48,450 nt of DNA from Streptomyces boluensis (GCF_009908195.1 NZ_JAAAHS010000012.1:1-48450); one strand, 5' to 3'; positions 1-9,046 are shown, counted from the first letter of the stretch. Numbers and translations are program-made. Notes: generated from the letters alone by a model not told the origin.

Positions 1-581
1 GGCGGCTGTACGGGGGCGGCGGGGGCGGCCGATACGGGCGCCGCCGGGGCTTCTTCGGGCGCTTCGACGGCGATGCCGAAGTCGGTGGCGAGTCCCGCGA
101 GGCCGCTGTCGTAGCCCTGTCCGACCGCGCGGAACTTCCAGGCGCCCTGGCGCCGGTAGAGCTCGCCGAGTACGAAAGCCGTCTCCATGGAGGCGTCGCC
201 GCTGTCGTAGCGGGCGAGTTCGGCACCGTTCGCCGCGTCGACGAGCCGGATGTGCAGTCCGGGGATCTGTCCGAACGAGCCACCGTCGGACGAGGCGGCG
301 AGCACCACGGTCTCGATTTCCGGCTCCACGCGCGCGAGGTCCACGACGAGCGTGTCCGTCACCTGGCCACCTGCGGGCCGCTTGCCTTCGTGCCGCACCG
401 CGCCCGAGGAGTGCTGGGCCTGGTTGTAGAAGACGAAGTCCGCGTCGGAGCGCACCTTGCCCGCCGCGAGCAGCAGCGCCGAGGCGTCGGCGTCCGGCAC
501 TCCGGGGCCCGACCGCCAGCCGATCTCCACGCGCACCGCGGGCGCGGGCACCGGAACGTTCGATCCTTTAGGCATTGACAT
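1..581 (-). CDS. terD: TerD family stress protein, 3' end cut off by the window
   Basis: The reverse-strand reading begins MSMPKGSNV and holds the TerD hallmarks: an acidic DADAS stretch, the DFVFYNQ block and an H-E-G-K segment around residues 25-65. TerD proteins are cytoplasmic beta-sandwich proteins that bind calcium and are linked to tellurite and oxidative stress resistance and, in Streptomyces, to differentiation. After the usual TerD core of about 170 residues the frame continues into an alanine/proline-rich tail (APEEAPAAP...) that runs off the left edge. This is therefore probably a longer TerD variant with a linker and possibly a second domain. The ATG at 581 is chosen because GGGGGCGG lies just upstream; ATGs at 593 and 575 are in the same frame. 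Family assignment is firm; the substrate and the C-terminal end are unknown. Confidence 0.85.
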   Translation of the reverse strand, partial: MSMPKGSNVPVPAPAVRVEIGWRSGPGVPDADASALLLAAGKVRSDADFVFYNQAQHSSGAVRHEGKRPAGGQVTDTLVVDLARVEPEIETVVLAASSDGGSFGQIPGLHIRLVDAANGAELARYDSGDASMETAFVLGELYRRQGAWKFRAVGQGYDSGLAGLATDFGIAVEAPEEAPAAPVSAAPAAPVQP

Positions 582-1327
582 GTCCGCCCCCATTGCGCGT
601 TGTCGGGTCGGGAAGGCCGGTGAACGACCGCGCGGGCGCGGCCGGTCGGATACCGGCCAACCTAATCCCCGCACCGCGAGGAGCCCCTCCCCGGGGTGCC
701 GGCGCGCCGCCCGCCACCCCCGCGTACGGAACCGTCGCACCGCACCCGGAGCGCTCAACTCGCCCTCGTACCAAGCGAGAAGGAACCCGTAGATCTTGAA
801 CAGCCGCTGAAGGAAACACGGCTCGGCGGCGAGAATCCGGAGAAGTCGAACGGTGATCCGCGCGGGGTGCACGTATTAAGAAGTGAGTGTCTTCGGCCCG
901 GACGACTCGGGGAAGCGGCGAAAAGCGCTCAGGACGATGAGCGTGGAAGTCACCGCCCAGGGTGAATTCCCGCGCCCTCTCCACGACGTGGATCGAATAT
1001 ACGCGCGGTGTCGACTTCACCCCTCGGGAGTACCCGAGTTGACGGTCGGGGAACAGGCCGGTGCCGGGCCGTTCGTCGCGTCGTGGCCGCCCTGTCGCGA
1101 GGTCGAGCCCGAGCTGCGGCGACGTTCCCGCACAGCACCGCGCAGGCGAGCGGGGTACGGGGGCGGAGGCGGGAGGATCCGACGGTTCGGGGTGCCGTCG
1201 CGGCGACGGTCGGGCGTCGCCCTCTCCTCAATCGAAGGAAAGGTCAACACGAGGCAGTTCCTTGCCCACACGCCACACCTATGTCAGGGCTATCCAACCA
1301 GCACATCTTGGGCTTAACTTATGTGGC
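582..1327. other. 746-base stretch without a convincing gene
   Basis: This lies between the divergent terD and DUF6643-like genes. Open frames cross it on both strands, but they read as Arg/Pro/Gly-rich shadow translations with no recognisable domain and no start with a good ribosome site. It must hold the promoters of both flanking genes. An AT-richer patch near 870-880 (TATTAAG) and another near 995-1005 (AATATAC) are possible promoter elements. No repeat or RNA gene stood out. Confidence 0.5.
1315..1320 (+). promoter_or_regulatory. -10-like hexamer TAACTT for a putative leaderless start
   Basis: TAACTT sits 7 bases before the ATG at 1328, and no Shine-Dalgarno is visible. That spacing would place transcription start at or next to the ATG. 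The same arrangement recurs before several other genes in the window. Confidence 0.4.
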
Positions 1328-1774
1328 ATGACCTCCCCCCGCTCCACCTATGGCGGCGGTTACTACTCCGCGCCGTCCTTCCCGGACACCCCGATCTATG
1401 ACTCGCTCGTGGCTGAGCGCGGCACTCCGCAGATCGCCCCGATCCGGGTTCCCTCCGCTTACGACACCGGCAGCAGCCTGCCCGCGCTGCCCGCGGCACT
1501 GCCCGCGCTGCCGGCCGGGCCCTCCGCACCGAACAGCTCCTACGGCTACCCGTCGCAGGCGCAGCAGGCCCCGATGCAGCCCGCTCCCGCCCCGCACATT
1601 CCGCAGCAGGCCGCCGGGCCGCGCGGTTACGGGGGTGGACAGCCGCAGCAGCAGCGGCCGTTCGGCGGCGGCACCGGTTACGAGACGATGCGACCGGCGA
1701 CGCCGCGCCCCGCTCCGGCGCCCAGCCAGTACGAAGACCCGTACTACCGCCAGCAGCCCGGCCGGGGTTACTGA
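1328..1774 (+). CDS. DUF6643-like small Pro/Gln/Gly-rich protein
   Basis: This is a 148-residue protein beginning MTSPRSTYGGGYYSAP, a conserved N-terminus I associate with the Streptomyces family DUF6643. An ordered-looking segment (about residues 10-50, with DTPIYDSLVAERGTPQIAP) is followed by a low-complexity tail rich in proline, alanine, glutamine and glycine, ending in tyrosine-containing repeats (YEDPYYRQQ, GRGY). No signal peptide, membrane helix or enzyme motif is seen. The function is unknown. The composition suggests a largely disordered scaffold or surface-associated protein, but that is inference. The ATG at 1328 matches the conserved N-terminus and has a -10-like box 7 bases upstream, suggesting a leaderless message. 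Confidence 0.75.
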   Translation: MTSPRSTYGGGYYSAPSFPDTPIYDSLVAERGTPQIAPIRVPSAYDTGSSLPALPAALPALPAGPSAPNSSYGYPSQAQQAPMQPAPAPHIPQQAAGPRGYGGGQPQQQRPFGGGTGYETMRPATPRPAPAPSQYEDPYYRQQPGRGY

Positions 1775-1812
1775 CGGATCGACCGGCGCCCGGGGCTGTC
1801 AGTGCCTGCTGG

Positions 1813-1818
1813 CAGGAT
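1813..1818 (+). promoter_or_regulatory. -10-like hexamer CAGGAT before the MOSC gene
   Basis: CAGGAT lies 6 bases before the ATG at 1825 and no ribosome site is present, matching the leaderless pattern seen elsewhere. The first base departs from TANNNT. Confidence 0.35.
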
Positions 1819-1824
1819 GGCCCC

Positions 1825-2649
1825 ATGCCGAAACCATCGCTGCGCTCGATCCGCGTCCACCCGCTCAAGTCGGTGCAGGGGTATGCGCCGACGGAGGCTG
1901 TCGTGGAGCCCTGGGGGCTCGCGGGCGACCGTCGGTGGATGGCCGTCGAGCCGGACGGCCGTTATGTCACGCAGCGCCACCAGCCGCGCCTCGCGCTGGT
2001 GGCCGCGGAGCCGCAGCCCGGAGGCGGGCTGCGGCTGTCCGTTCCCGGCCGCAGGCCGCTGACCGTGTCCGTACCGGACAGCGCGCACACGGTGCCCGTG
2101 GAGGTCTGGCACGACCAGGTCGAGGCCGTTCCGGCGGCGGCTTCGGCGAGCGACTGGCTGAGCGACTGGCTCGACACCGAGATACGCCTGGTGCACCTGG
2201 ACGACCCGGCGAGCCGGCGGCCGCTCGATCCCGAGTTCGCCCGGCCCGGCGAGACCGTCAGCTTCGCGGACGGATTCCCGCTGCTGCTCGCGGCGCTCTC
2301 CTCCCTCGACGCGCTCAACTCCCTGATCGAGCAGGGTGATCACGCCGACGAGGGCCCGCTCCCCATGAACCGGTTCCGCCCCAATGTCGTCGTCGACGGC
2401 ACCGCCCCCTGGGCCGAGGACGACTGGTCACGCATCGCCATAGGTGAGGTCACCTTCCGTGTCGCCAAGCCCTGCGGCCGGTGCGTGGTGACGACCACCG
2501 ACCAGCGCACCGCCGAGCGCGGCAAGGAACCGCTGCGCACCCTCGCCCGGCACCGCCGCTTCGGCGACCAGCTGGTCTTCGGCCAGAACCTGGTGCCCGA
2601 GAACACCGGCACCATACGCATCGGGGACCCCCTGGAGATCCTCGAATAG
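1825..2649 (+). CDS. MOSC domain protein, MARC/YcbX type
   Basis: This 274-residue protein has an N-terminal MOSC beta-barrel domain (about residues 3-120; SIRVHPLKSVQG, then GLAGDRRWM) and a C-terminal MOSC domain (about 140-274). MOSC proteins carry molybdenum cofactor and take part in reduction of N-hydroxylated compounds (MARC, YcbX) or sulfur transfer. The cysteine that ligates molybdenum in MARC proteins most likely corresponds to C217 or C220 in the motif KPCGRC, followed by the conserved TTTDQ. The ending FGQNLVPENTGTIRIGD is typical. It has no fused ferredoxin domain, unlike some bacterial homologues, so it needs a separate electron donor. It stands alone after the DUF6643-like gene and the substrate is unknown. 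Confidence 0.88.
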   Translation: MPKPSLRSIRVHPLKSVQGYAPTEAVVEPWGLAGDRRWMAVEPDGRYVTQRHQPRLALVAAEPQPGGGLRLSVPGRRPLTVSVPDSAHTVPVEVWHDQVEAVPAAASASDWLSDWLDTEIRLVHLDDPASRRPLDPEFARPGETVSFADGFPLLLAALSSLDALNSLIEQGDHADEGPLPMNRFRPNVVVDGTAPWAEDDWSRIAIGEVTFRVAKPCGRCVVTTTDQRTAERGKEPLRTLARHRRFGDQLVFGQNLVPENTGTIRIGDPLEILE

Positions 2650-2993
2650 CACCCGCCCCAGGAACCCGCTCTCCCGGTACGGCCGTTGCGTTCAGTACGA
2701 CCGTTACGCTCGGCGACTGCGTGCAAGGGCCTGGCCTCCGCTTCCGCACCCCGGAGTGTGGCCGAAAGCGAGCGGGAGCACACTGGGCAGAGAGCGGTGC
2801 GGGTCGCAGTCGGCGATGATGCGACCACCGGGCACCCGAGCCGGTTCGACGGACCGCGGAGCGGCTCGGACACGTGACCGGTTTTCGGTGTGGCGAGCCG
2901 CTGAGGAGGGTGATGTCGCTCTCTCTCGGGGCCACCCGCGCTTGAACCGTGCCGTTTCCGGACAGGACGGACGCGGAAGGGGGGTGCAGGATC
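2650..2993. other. 344-base gap without a gene
   Basis: No credible coding frame is seen. It contains an imperfect direct repeat of about 13 bases (TACGGCCGTTGCG near 2677 and TACGACCGTTACG near 2697) that could be part of a promoter or regulator site for the downstream membrane protein gene. Confidence 0.4.
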
Positions 2994-3599
2994 GTGCGGG
3001 CAATCACCGGTATCTGGCGCTGGCGGCACAATCCGCTGCGCCGTACGACCGATGCCGTCGAGGCCTGGGTGGCCTTGGCGGCCGCGGTACTCATGCTGGT
3101 CGCCGCCCCGCTGGTCGGCACCGTGACCGGCTCGGTCACCGAGGACGCGCTGCACGCGGCCGTACGCGCACAGCACGCGGAGCGTCACACAGTGACGGCG
3201 ACCGTGGTCAGAACCATGACGCAGCCGCCGGTGGACCCCGACCCCGAGACCGCGTCGGCGCGCGACGGTCACCACCGGGTCGTCGCCAACTGGACGGCGC
3301 CCGACGGCAGTCGACGCACCGGGCCCGTCACGGCCGGCGCCTCGGCCGCCACTCCCGGTGACCGTTTCCGGCTGTGGACGGACAGCGCGGGCCGCCCCAC
3401 CACCCGCCCGATGGACGCCGGTACGGCCACCACGCACTCGGTGCTCGCGGGCTTCGGTGTGGCCGCGGCGACCGGTGCCGCCGTCGAGGGCATGCGGCGG
3501 ATCCTGGTCTGGCGGCTCGTCTGCCGTCGGTACGCGGCGTGGGACAGTGAATGGGCGAAGGCCGGTCCCGACTGGGGCCGTACAGGAACCGGCAGTTGA
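2994..3599 (+). CDS. Rv1733c-like two-helix membrane protein
   Basis: This 201-residue protein begins VRAITGIWRWRHNPLRR and resembles the actinobacterial Rv1733c-type membrane family. There is a first helix at about residues 24-46 (rich in A, V, L), then an external domain of about 90 residues containing HTVTATV, a conserved W (VVANWTAPDG) and TTRPMD, and a second helix at about 145-165. The C-terminus is cytoplasmic and basic/aromatic. Such proteins are common in Streptomyces and have no known activity. The GTG at 2994 is preferred because GGAAGGGG lies upstream; a GTG at 2949 in frame would add 15 residues. The gene is monocistronic. Confidence 0.75.
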   Translation: MRAITGIWRWRHNPLRRTTDAVEAWVALAAAVLMLVAAPLVGTVTGSVTEDALHAAVRAQHAERHTVTATVVRTMTQPPVDPDPETASARDGHHRVVANWTAPDGSRRTGPVTAGASAATPGDRFRLWTDSAGRPTTRPMDAGTATTHSVLAGFGVAAATGAAVEGMRRILVWRLVCRRYAAWDSEWAKAGPDWGRTGTGS

Positions 3600-3743
3600 G
3601 CTGATTCCGGACAGAGCGCGACCGTCTCCGGCACGGCTCGCGCACCCCGCCGCCACACCGCCCGCCCACGGCCTCCGGGCGGACCGGGCAGCGGACCGGG
3701 CAACCGACCGGGAGAGCGGTCAACTCCCCTCCCCCGCGCACGC

Positions 3744-3749
3744 TACGGT
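3744..3749 (+). promoter_or_regulatory. -10-like TACGGT upstream of the beta-helix/AAA gene
   Basis: TACGGT fits TANNNT and is followed by a leader of about 40 bases that contains GAGGTGGGGG before the ATG at 3797. It is a plausible housekeeping promoter; no good -35 element is visible. Confidence 0.3.
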
Positions 3750-3796
3750 GGACGCCAGTCCGTCGGGATCGCACGAGGTGGGGGCAGAACAGCGCC

Positions 3797-6223
3797 ATGG
3801 CACAGGGCACGGTCCAGGTGACGCACACCGGCACTTCGAGGTGGCGGCGCCGCACGGGCGAGTACGCGTCGCTCGCCGCGGCCCTCGATGCGGCCGGCGA
3901 CGGCGACGTACTGACCGTGGCCCCGGGGACGTACCGGGAGAATCTTGTGGTGGGGCGGGCGGTGACGCTGCGCGGTCCGGAGGGCTCCCCCGGCTCCGTG
4001 CGCATCGCGCCCGCCGACGGTGTGCCGCTGACCGTGCGCGCCTCCGCCGTGCTGCAGGACCTGCAGCTGGAGGGCCAGGACGCGGCGGCGCCCGCGCTGC
4101 TCGTCGAGGACGGTGCGCCCGAGCTGACCGATCTGCGGATCGTCACGCGCTCCGCGTCCGGCCTCGAAGTGCGCTCCGGCGCGCGTCCCACGGTGCGCCG
4201 CTGCACCGTCGACAATCCGGGCGGCATCGGGATCGCCGTACTCGACGGGGCCGGCGGTGTCTTCGAGGAGTGCGAGGTCGTCGCGGCCGGACAGAGCGGC
4301 GTGGCCGTGCGTGGCGGCGCCCACCCGCGCCTGGAACGCTGCCGGGTGCACCACACCTCGGGCACCGGGATCTCCGTGACCGGCGAGAACTCCGGCCTGG
4401 AGGCGCTGGGTTGTGAGGTGTACGAGGTCAAGGGCACCGGTGTGCAGATCACCGGGCGGGCCGGCGCGCACTTCACCGACTGCGAGGTGCACCGTACGAC
4501 CGCCGACGGCATCACGCTCGACACGGACGCCGTGCTGACGCTGGCCGACTGCCATCTGCACGACATCCCGGAGAACGCGGTCGACCTGCGGTCCCGTTCC
4601 GTACTCACCCTGACCCGCTCCACCATCAGCCGCTTCGGGCGCAACGGCCTGTCCGTGTGGGACCCCGGCACGCGCGTGGACGCCAACCAGGCGGAGATCC
4701 ACGACAGTACGGGCGACTACCCGGCGGTGTGGGTGAGTGACGGCGCGACCGCCGTGCTCGACGCCTGCCGGGTGCATGACGTGCCGGACGCGCTGTTCGT
4801 GCTCGACCGGGGCTCGCGGGTCGACGTCGTGGACAGCGACCTCTCGCAGGTGCGCAACACGGCGGTCTCGGTGAGTGACGGCGCCATCGCGCAGCTGGAC
4901 GACTGCCGTATCCGTGAGGTCGCCACCGGTGCCTGGTTCCGCGACCACGGCAGCGGCGGCACGCTCTCCGGGTGCACGATCGACGGCGTACAGACCGGCG
5001 TGATCGTCACCAAGGGGGCCGACCCCACGGTGGAGCGGTGCGCGGTCACCTCGCCGTCGGAGGCCGGTTTCTACGTCTCCGCCGAGGGCCGCGGCAGCTT
5101 CGTCAACTGCCGGGTCACGGGCAGCGGCGGGTACGGCTTCCATGTACTCGACGGCTGCCGCTCCACGCTGCGGCGGTGCCGTACGGAGCGCTGCGCGCGC
5201 GGGGGTTACGAGTTCGGGGACGGCGGCGGCGCGCAGACCTCGGGCGGTACGGGCGGGCCTCAGGTGGAGGACTGCACGAGCGACGAGAGCGCGGGCGCGG
5301 CGCCGCCCGCCGCGCCGGAGCCCACCGTGCAGCGCGCCACGCAGCAGGCCGGGCTGCTCGGCGGGGTGCCCGAACAGCGCCCCACGGAACCCGCGGTGGC
5401 GGCCGAGCCGGTGCGCAGCTCGAACGACGTCCTCGGTGAACTCGACACTCTGGTGGGCCTGGACAGCGTCAAGCGCGAGGTGCGGGCCCTCACCGACATG
5501 ATCGAGGTCGGCCGGAAGCGTCAACTGGCCGGTCTGAAGGCCGCGTCGGTCCGCCGCCACCTGGTCTTCACCGGCTCCCCCGGCACCGGAAAGACGACCG
5601 TGGCCCGGCTGTACGGCGAGATCCTCGCCTCGCTCGGAGTGCTGGAGAAGGGCCATCTGGTCGAGGTGTCGCGCGTCGACCTGGTCGGCGAGCACATCGG
5701 CTCGACGGCGATCCGCACCCAGGAGGCCTTCGAACGCGCGCGTGGCGGCGTGCTGTTCATCGACGAGGCGTACGCGCTGTCGCCGGAGGACTCGGGGCGC
5801 GACTTCGGCCGTGAGGCGATCGACACCCTGGTGAAGCTGATGGAGGACCACCGGGAGGCCGTCGTGGTGATCGTCGCCGGGTACACGGCGGAGATGCGGC
5901 GCTTCCTGTCCGTCAACCCCGGTGTGGCGTCCCGGTTCTCACGCACCATCACCTTCGGTGACTACGCGCCGGAGGAGCTGCTGCGGATCGTGGAGCAGCA
6001 GGCCGACGAGCACGAGTACCGGCTCGGCACCGGTTCGTCCGAGGCGCTCCTGAAGTACTTCACGGTGCTGCCGAAGGGCGAGGCGTTCGGCAACGGCCGG
6101 ACCGCGCGGCAGACCTTCGAGGCGATGGTGGAGCGGCACGCGGGCCGGGTCGCCCAGCTCGCCGAGATGAGCACGGACGACCTGACCCTGCTCTACCCCG
6201 AGGACCTGCCCGAGCTGCCCTGA
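3797..6223 (+). CDS. Right-handed beta-helix protein fused to a CbxX-type AAA ATPase
   Basis: This 808-residue protein has three parts. Residues about 20-480 form many imperfect repeats of about 22 residues of the pectate-lyase/NosD type (for example CEVYEVKGTGVQITG). Residues about 485-545 are an Ala/Pro linker. Residues about 550-800 form an AAA domain of the CbxX/CfqX-EccA kind. Walker A is GSPGTGKT at 593-600 and Walker B is VLFIDEAY with D656 and E657; a later stretch, VNPGVASRFSRTI, includes the expected arginine. CbxX-like AAA proteins remodel protein complexes, and EccA works with type VII secretion, but no secretion genes are nearby. The beta-helix lacks obvious glycosidase residues and no signal peptide is seen, so it may be a cytoplasmic binding surface. 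The stop overlaps the convergent gene by 31 bases. Confidence 0.88.
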   Translation: MAQGTVQVTHTGTSRWRRRTGEYASLAAALDAAGDGDVLTVAPGTYRENLVVGRAVTLRGPEGSPGSVRIAPADGVPLTVRASAVLQDLQLEGQDAAAPALLVEDGAPELTDLRIVTRSASGLEVRSGARPTVRRCTVDNPGGIGIAVLDGAGGVFEECEVVAAGQSGVAVRGGAHPRLERCRVHHTSGTGISVTGENSGLEALGCEVYEVKGTGVQITGRAGAHFTDCEVHRTTADGITLDTDAVLTLADCHLHDIPENAVDLRSRSVLTLTRSTISRFGRNGLSVWDPGTRVDANQAEIHDSTGDYPAVWVSDGATAVLDACRVHDVPDALFVLDRGSRVDVVDSDLSQVRNTAVSVSDGAIAQLDDCRIREVATGAWFRDHGSGGTLSGCTIDGVQTGVIVTKGADPTVERCAVTSPSEAGFYVSAEGRGSFVNCRVTGSGGYGFHVLDGCRSTLRRCRTERCARGGYEFGDGGGAQTSGGTGGPQVEDCTSDESAGAAPPAAPEPTVQRATQQAGLLGGVPEQRPTEPAVAAEPVRSSNDVLGELDTLVGLDSVKREVRALTDMIEVGRKRQLAGLKAASVRRHLVFTGSPGTGKTTVARLYGEILASLGVLEKGHLVEVSRVDLVGEHIGSTAIRTQEAFERARGGVLFIDEAYALSPEDSGRDFGREAIDTLVKLMEDHREAVVVIVAGYTAEMRRFLSVNPGVASRFSRTITFGDYAPEELLRIVEQQADEHEYRLGTGSSEALLKYFTVLPKGEAFGNGRTARQTFEAMVERHAGRVAQLAEMSTDDLTLLYPEDLPELP

Positions 6224-8796
6224 CCGGGCTCGGCGCCCGAGGGGCCGCCGGAGGCGCTCGCGGACGGGCCCGCGGCCTCGGCGTCGTCCGTGCGGGGCGC
6301 GGGCAGTTCAGCGGCCGCCTGCGCCTCTTCGGCCGCTTCTGCCTGTTCTGCCGCCTCGGCCGCTTCTGCCACGCACCCTTCGGCCGCGCACCGGTGCTCC
6401 TGCTCGGGTACGGCGCCGGGGCGCAGCCGGGCGAGCAGCCTGCCGCGCACCTCCGCGAAGGCCGGGTCGGCCTGGTAGTCGCCGTGCCCGAGGATGGGCG
6501 CGGGCAGCGGCCGGCTCTCCGTACGCCCGTACGCGAGCGGGTCCTTGAGAGGGGCGTGGTCGACGTCGGGGCCGCAGGCGCCGGGCAGGTCGATGGGGCC
6601 GCCGATGGGGTCGGTGAGCCGGTGCAGATTGCGCCAGCAGTCGACTTCGCGGTGCAGGGACATCAGCGCGGTAGGCCCGAAGTGGGCGGGGAACCAGCGG
6701 CCGTAGAGGCGGCGCAGCGGTGAGCCGTAGGTGAGCAGGGCGACGCGGCGACGTACCGAGGGGCGCAGTTGCCAGACCGCGGCGGCGGCGAGGACGCTGC
6801 CCTGGGAGTGCCCGGAGATGACGAGGCGGCCGCCGGTCTGCCGGGTCCAGGTCGCCATCCGCCAGGTCAGGTCGGGCACCGCGCGCTCCGCGTAGCAGGG
6901 CGGCGCGAAGGGGTGGGCGGCGCGCGGCCAGAACGTACCGACGTCCCAGAGGATGCCGATGGTGCGGCGGGCCGAGGGGTCGCGGTAGGCGCGGCGGCCC
7001 CAGGTGACGAAGAGTATGAAGCCGAAGCCGATCAGCCAGGAGCCGAGTGCCTCGGTGGTGTCGGCGACGCCCTCGATGAACGCGGGTGTGCCTTCGGCGG
7101 CTTCGCCCGGTACCTGGCCGGTACCCCAGGCGCCGACCAGTGCGGTGGCGCCGAGCAGCAGCGTGAGGGCGGAGACGATGCCGGCGATGACCGGCGCGTG
7201 GTCGGTGAGCGCGGCACGCGCGCGTGTGCCCGCGATACGGCGGGTGCGTTCCGGATCGGGCTGCTTCACGTCGTACTCGTCGGGTACGCGGCGGATCTCC
7301 AGGCGGGCGCGCTGGCGGGTGCGGAGCAGCAGGATCACGCCGAGCAGCAGCACGACGACGAGCAGCACCGGGATCACCGCGGCCTGCCAGGACAGCACGA
7401 CGGGCGGGCCGACGAACGCGGCGCCGCTCTCGCCGGGGGTGCCGCCGCCGTCCAGCCAGTCACCGACGCGCTGGGCGACACCGCCGGACATCACACCGCC
7501 GAGCGCGCAGGCCAGCATCGCCACGGCCGGGCCGCCGACGCCGCCAAGTGCCGTGCCCGGTACGCGGCTTCGGCGGTACAGGGCGAGGGCGACGGCGGCC
7601 AGGGCGAGGACGAGGAGGCCCTGTACGAGGGCGATCACGCCGAAGGTCTCGTAGCCGGGGAGGCGGCCCGAGGAGCGCCAGCCGGGCCGGTCCCAGGCCG
7701 CGTAGACCATGGCGAGGCCGAGGACGGCGAGTGCGGTGAGGGGCAGGACGCGGACGATGCGGTCCAGGTGCCCGTCGACGGTGCTCTCGCTGCGGCCGCG
7801 ACGGCACACCACGGCCACGACGGTCACGACGCCGAGGACGAGTACGGCTTCGAGGGCGATACCGACCACCTGGAGGGCGCCGTCGCCCGCCGTGCGGTCG
7901 TGGCGGGCGGCGGAGGTGCCGACGGCGGCGGCGACGGTGAGCAGGCCCGCGGCGGTGTGGGCGGCGCGCAGGCGGGCGACGAGGCGGCGCCCGTACCAGA
8001 AGCCGGGCCGGCTCAGGGCGCTGCGCGGGCCGTCCTCCTCGGGCTCGCTCTGGTGCGGCAGCGGCTGCTGCGATTCGTACGCGCTCCAGGTGCGCTGCGA
8101 CAGGTACCAGAGCAGCGCGGTGAGCGCCGCGGGGGCGAGGGCGGCGAGGGCGAGGCGGCGGCCGGGCTGGGTCCACCAGCCGTCGGGGTTCTCGGAGGGC
8201 GACAGGAAGGTGAGCCAGGCGCGTTCCCCGGCGCACGCGCGTGTGCCCGCGCACTGCCAGGCCGTGAGGTCGAGGGCGACCTCGCAGACGGCGGCCACGA
8301 GAAGGACGGTGAGGGTGAGGGCGACGAGGCGGACGAACATGCCGTACGCGCGTACCGCCCGGCGCATGCCGCTCGCGGTGGGGCGCATCCAGTGGGCGAG
8401 GTTGACGACCATGAACGGCAGCAGCAACAGCCACAGGGCGCGGGAGCCGTTGCCCGAGGTGAGGTTGGACCAGACGTACGCCTCGGGGACCGGCCTGCCC
8501 TCGTACTCCTCGGGGTGCTGCTCGGCCTCCACGTCCTCGGCGCGGCGGTGCACGGCCGCGGTTCCGTCGCCGGTGATCCGTACCGTGCTCGGGTCGTTGA
8601 GCATCTCCTGCGGCGTGGTGCCGCCGACTCCGTGCACGAGCAGTTCCAGGGCGATCCGGTCGCCGCCCGCCACGGGGGCGGCCTGGTGCTCCTGGTGCTC
8701 CTGACGCTCCTGCGTCGAAGGCTTGCTTGAGCTCTGCCCCTGGTCCTGGTCCTGGTCCTGCTGTGCTGTGGTGTCCTTCGACGTCGCGTGCCGCAC
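6193..8796 (-). CDS. Polytopic membrane protein with alpha/beta-hydrolase (lipase-like) motifs
   Basis: This 867-residue protein starts with a Gln/Asp/Glu-rich disordered segment (QDQDQDQ from a 6-base repeat). An oxyanion-type motif HGVGG follows at 55-59. Next come about ten to eleven hydrophobic helices between residues 120 and 610, and then a soluble C-terminal region holding the nucleophile elbow GHSQG (662-666, Ser664), YGSPLRRLYG, an aspartate-rich stretch and a late HGDY. The two halves of the hydrolase signature are thus separated by roughly 600 residues, most of them membrane block. A lipase or esterase acting on membrane lipid is the likely role, but this is inference. GTG 8796 is preceded by GGGGGA. 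The last 70 residues are Ala/Glu-rich. The 3' end overlaps the convergent AAA gene. Confidence 0.8.
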   Translation of the reverse strand: MRHATSKDTTAQQDQDQDQGQSSSKPSTQERQEHQEHQAAPVAGGDRIALELLVHGVGGTTPQEMLNDPSTVRITGDGTAAVHRRAEDVEAEQHPEEYEGRPVPEAYVWSNLTSGNGSRALWLLLLPFMVVNLAHWMRPTASGMRRAVRAYGMFVRLVALTLTVLLVAAVCEVALDLTAWQCAGTRACAGERAWLTFLSPSENPDGWWTQPGRRLALAALAPAALTALLWYLSQRTWSAYESQQPLPHQSEPEEDGPRSALSRPGFWYGRRLVARLRAAHTAAGLLTVAAAVGTSAARHDRTAGDGALQVVGIALEAVLVLGVVTVVAVVCRRGRSESTVDGHLDRIVRVLPLTALAVLGLAMVYAAWDRPGWRSSGRLPGYETFGVIALVQGLLVLALAAVALALYRRSRVPGTALGGVGGPAVAMLACALGGVMSGGVAQRVGDWLDGGGTPGESGAAFVGPPVVLSWQAAVIPVLLVVVLLLGVILLLRTRQRARLEIRRVPDEYDVKQPDPERTRRIAGTRARAALTDHAPVIAGIVSALTLLLGATALVGAWGTGQVPGEAAEGTPAFIEGVADTTEALGSWLIGFGFILFVTWGRRAYRDPSARRTIGILWDVGTFWPRAAHPFAPPCYAERAVPDLTWRMATWTRQTGGRLVISGHSQGSVLAAAAVWQLRPSVRRRVALLTYGSPLRRLYGRWFPAHFGPTALMSLHREVDCWRNLHRLTDPIGGPIDLPGACGPDVDHAPLKDPLAYGRTESRPLPAPILGHGDYQADPAFAEVRGRLLARLRPGAVPEQEHRCAAEGCVAEAAEAAEQAEAAEEAQAAAELPAPRTDDAEAAGPSASASGGPSGAEPGQGSSGRSSG

Positions 8797-9046
8797 TGGT
8801 CCCCCGGCCCCCCGTGATTCTTCAGTTCATGGTGCGGAACCAGGATCCTCGGTCGTGAGCCCTGTGGGCACCCCTCGTCACGGAATCTCCCGAAGGTGTG
8901 CGGTCCCACCCCCACGTACGGGCGATGACCCGACTGTCAGTGCCCCGTGCGAGGATGAGAAAACCTCACGTCAGACGGCTCTGCCCCGGCCTGTGCGTGA
9001 GGCCGCAGGCCGAGCACCGCACTCGACGGAAGGACCGGGACCGGGC

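Noticed and set aside
568-1020. 150-codon minus-strand open frame overlapping the terD start region
   Set aside because: Arg/Pro-rich translation with no domain; it overlaps terD, whose frame is clear.
883-1317. 144-codon plus-strand frame before the DUF6643-like gene
   Set aside because: Composition is that of a shadow frame, and no ribosome site or homologous-looking motif is seen.
3743-5851. 702-codon minus-strand frame opposite the beta-helix/AAA gene
   Set aside because: It is the mirror of a strongly supported protein; the repetitive beta-helix DNA keeps the opposite frame open.
6769-8730. 653-codon plus-strand frame opposite the membrane hydrolase
   Set aside because: Gly/Asp/Glu-rich reading with no domain; the minus strand encodes clear helices and hydrolase motifs.
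8739-8760. CCTGGT 6-base repeats as a possible regulatory repeat
   Set aside because: They lie inside the 5' coding part of the membrane hydrolase and simply encode a Gln/Asp stretch.
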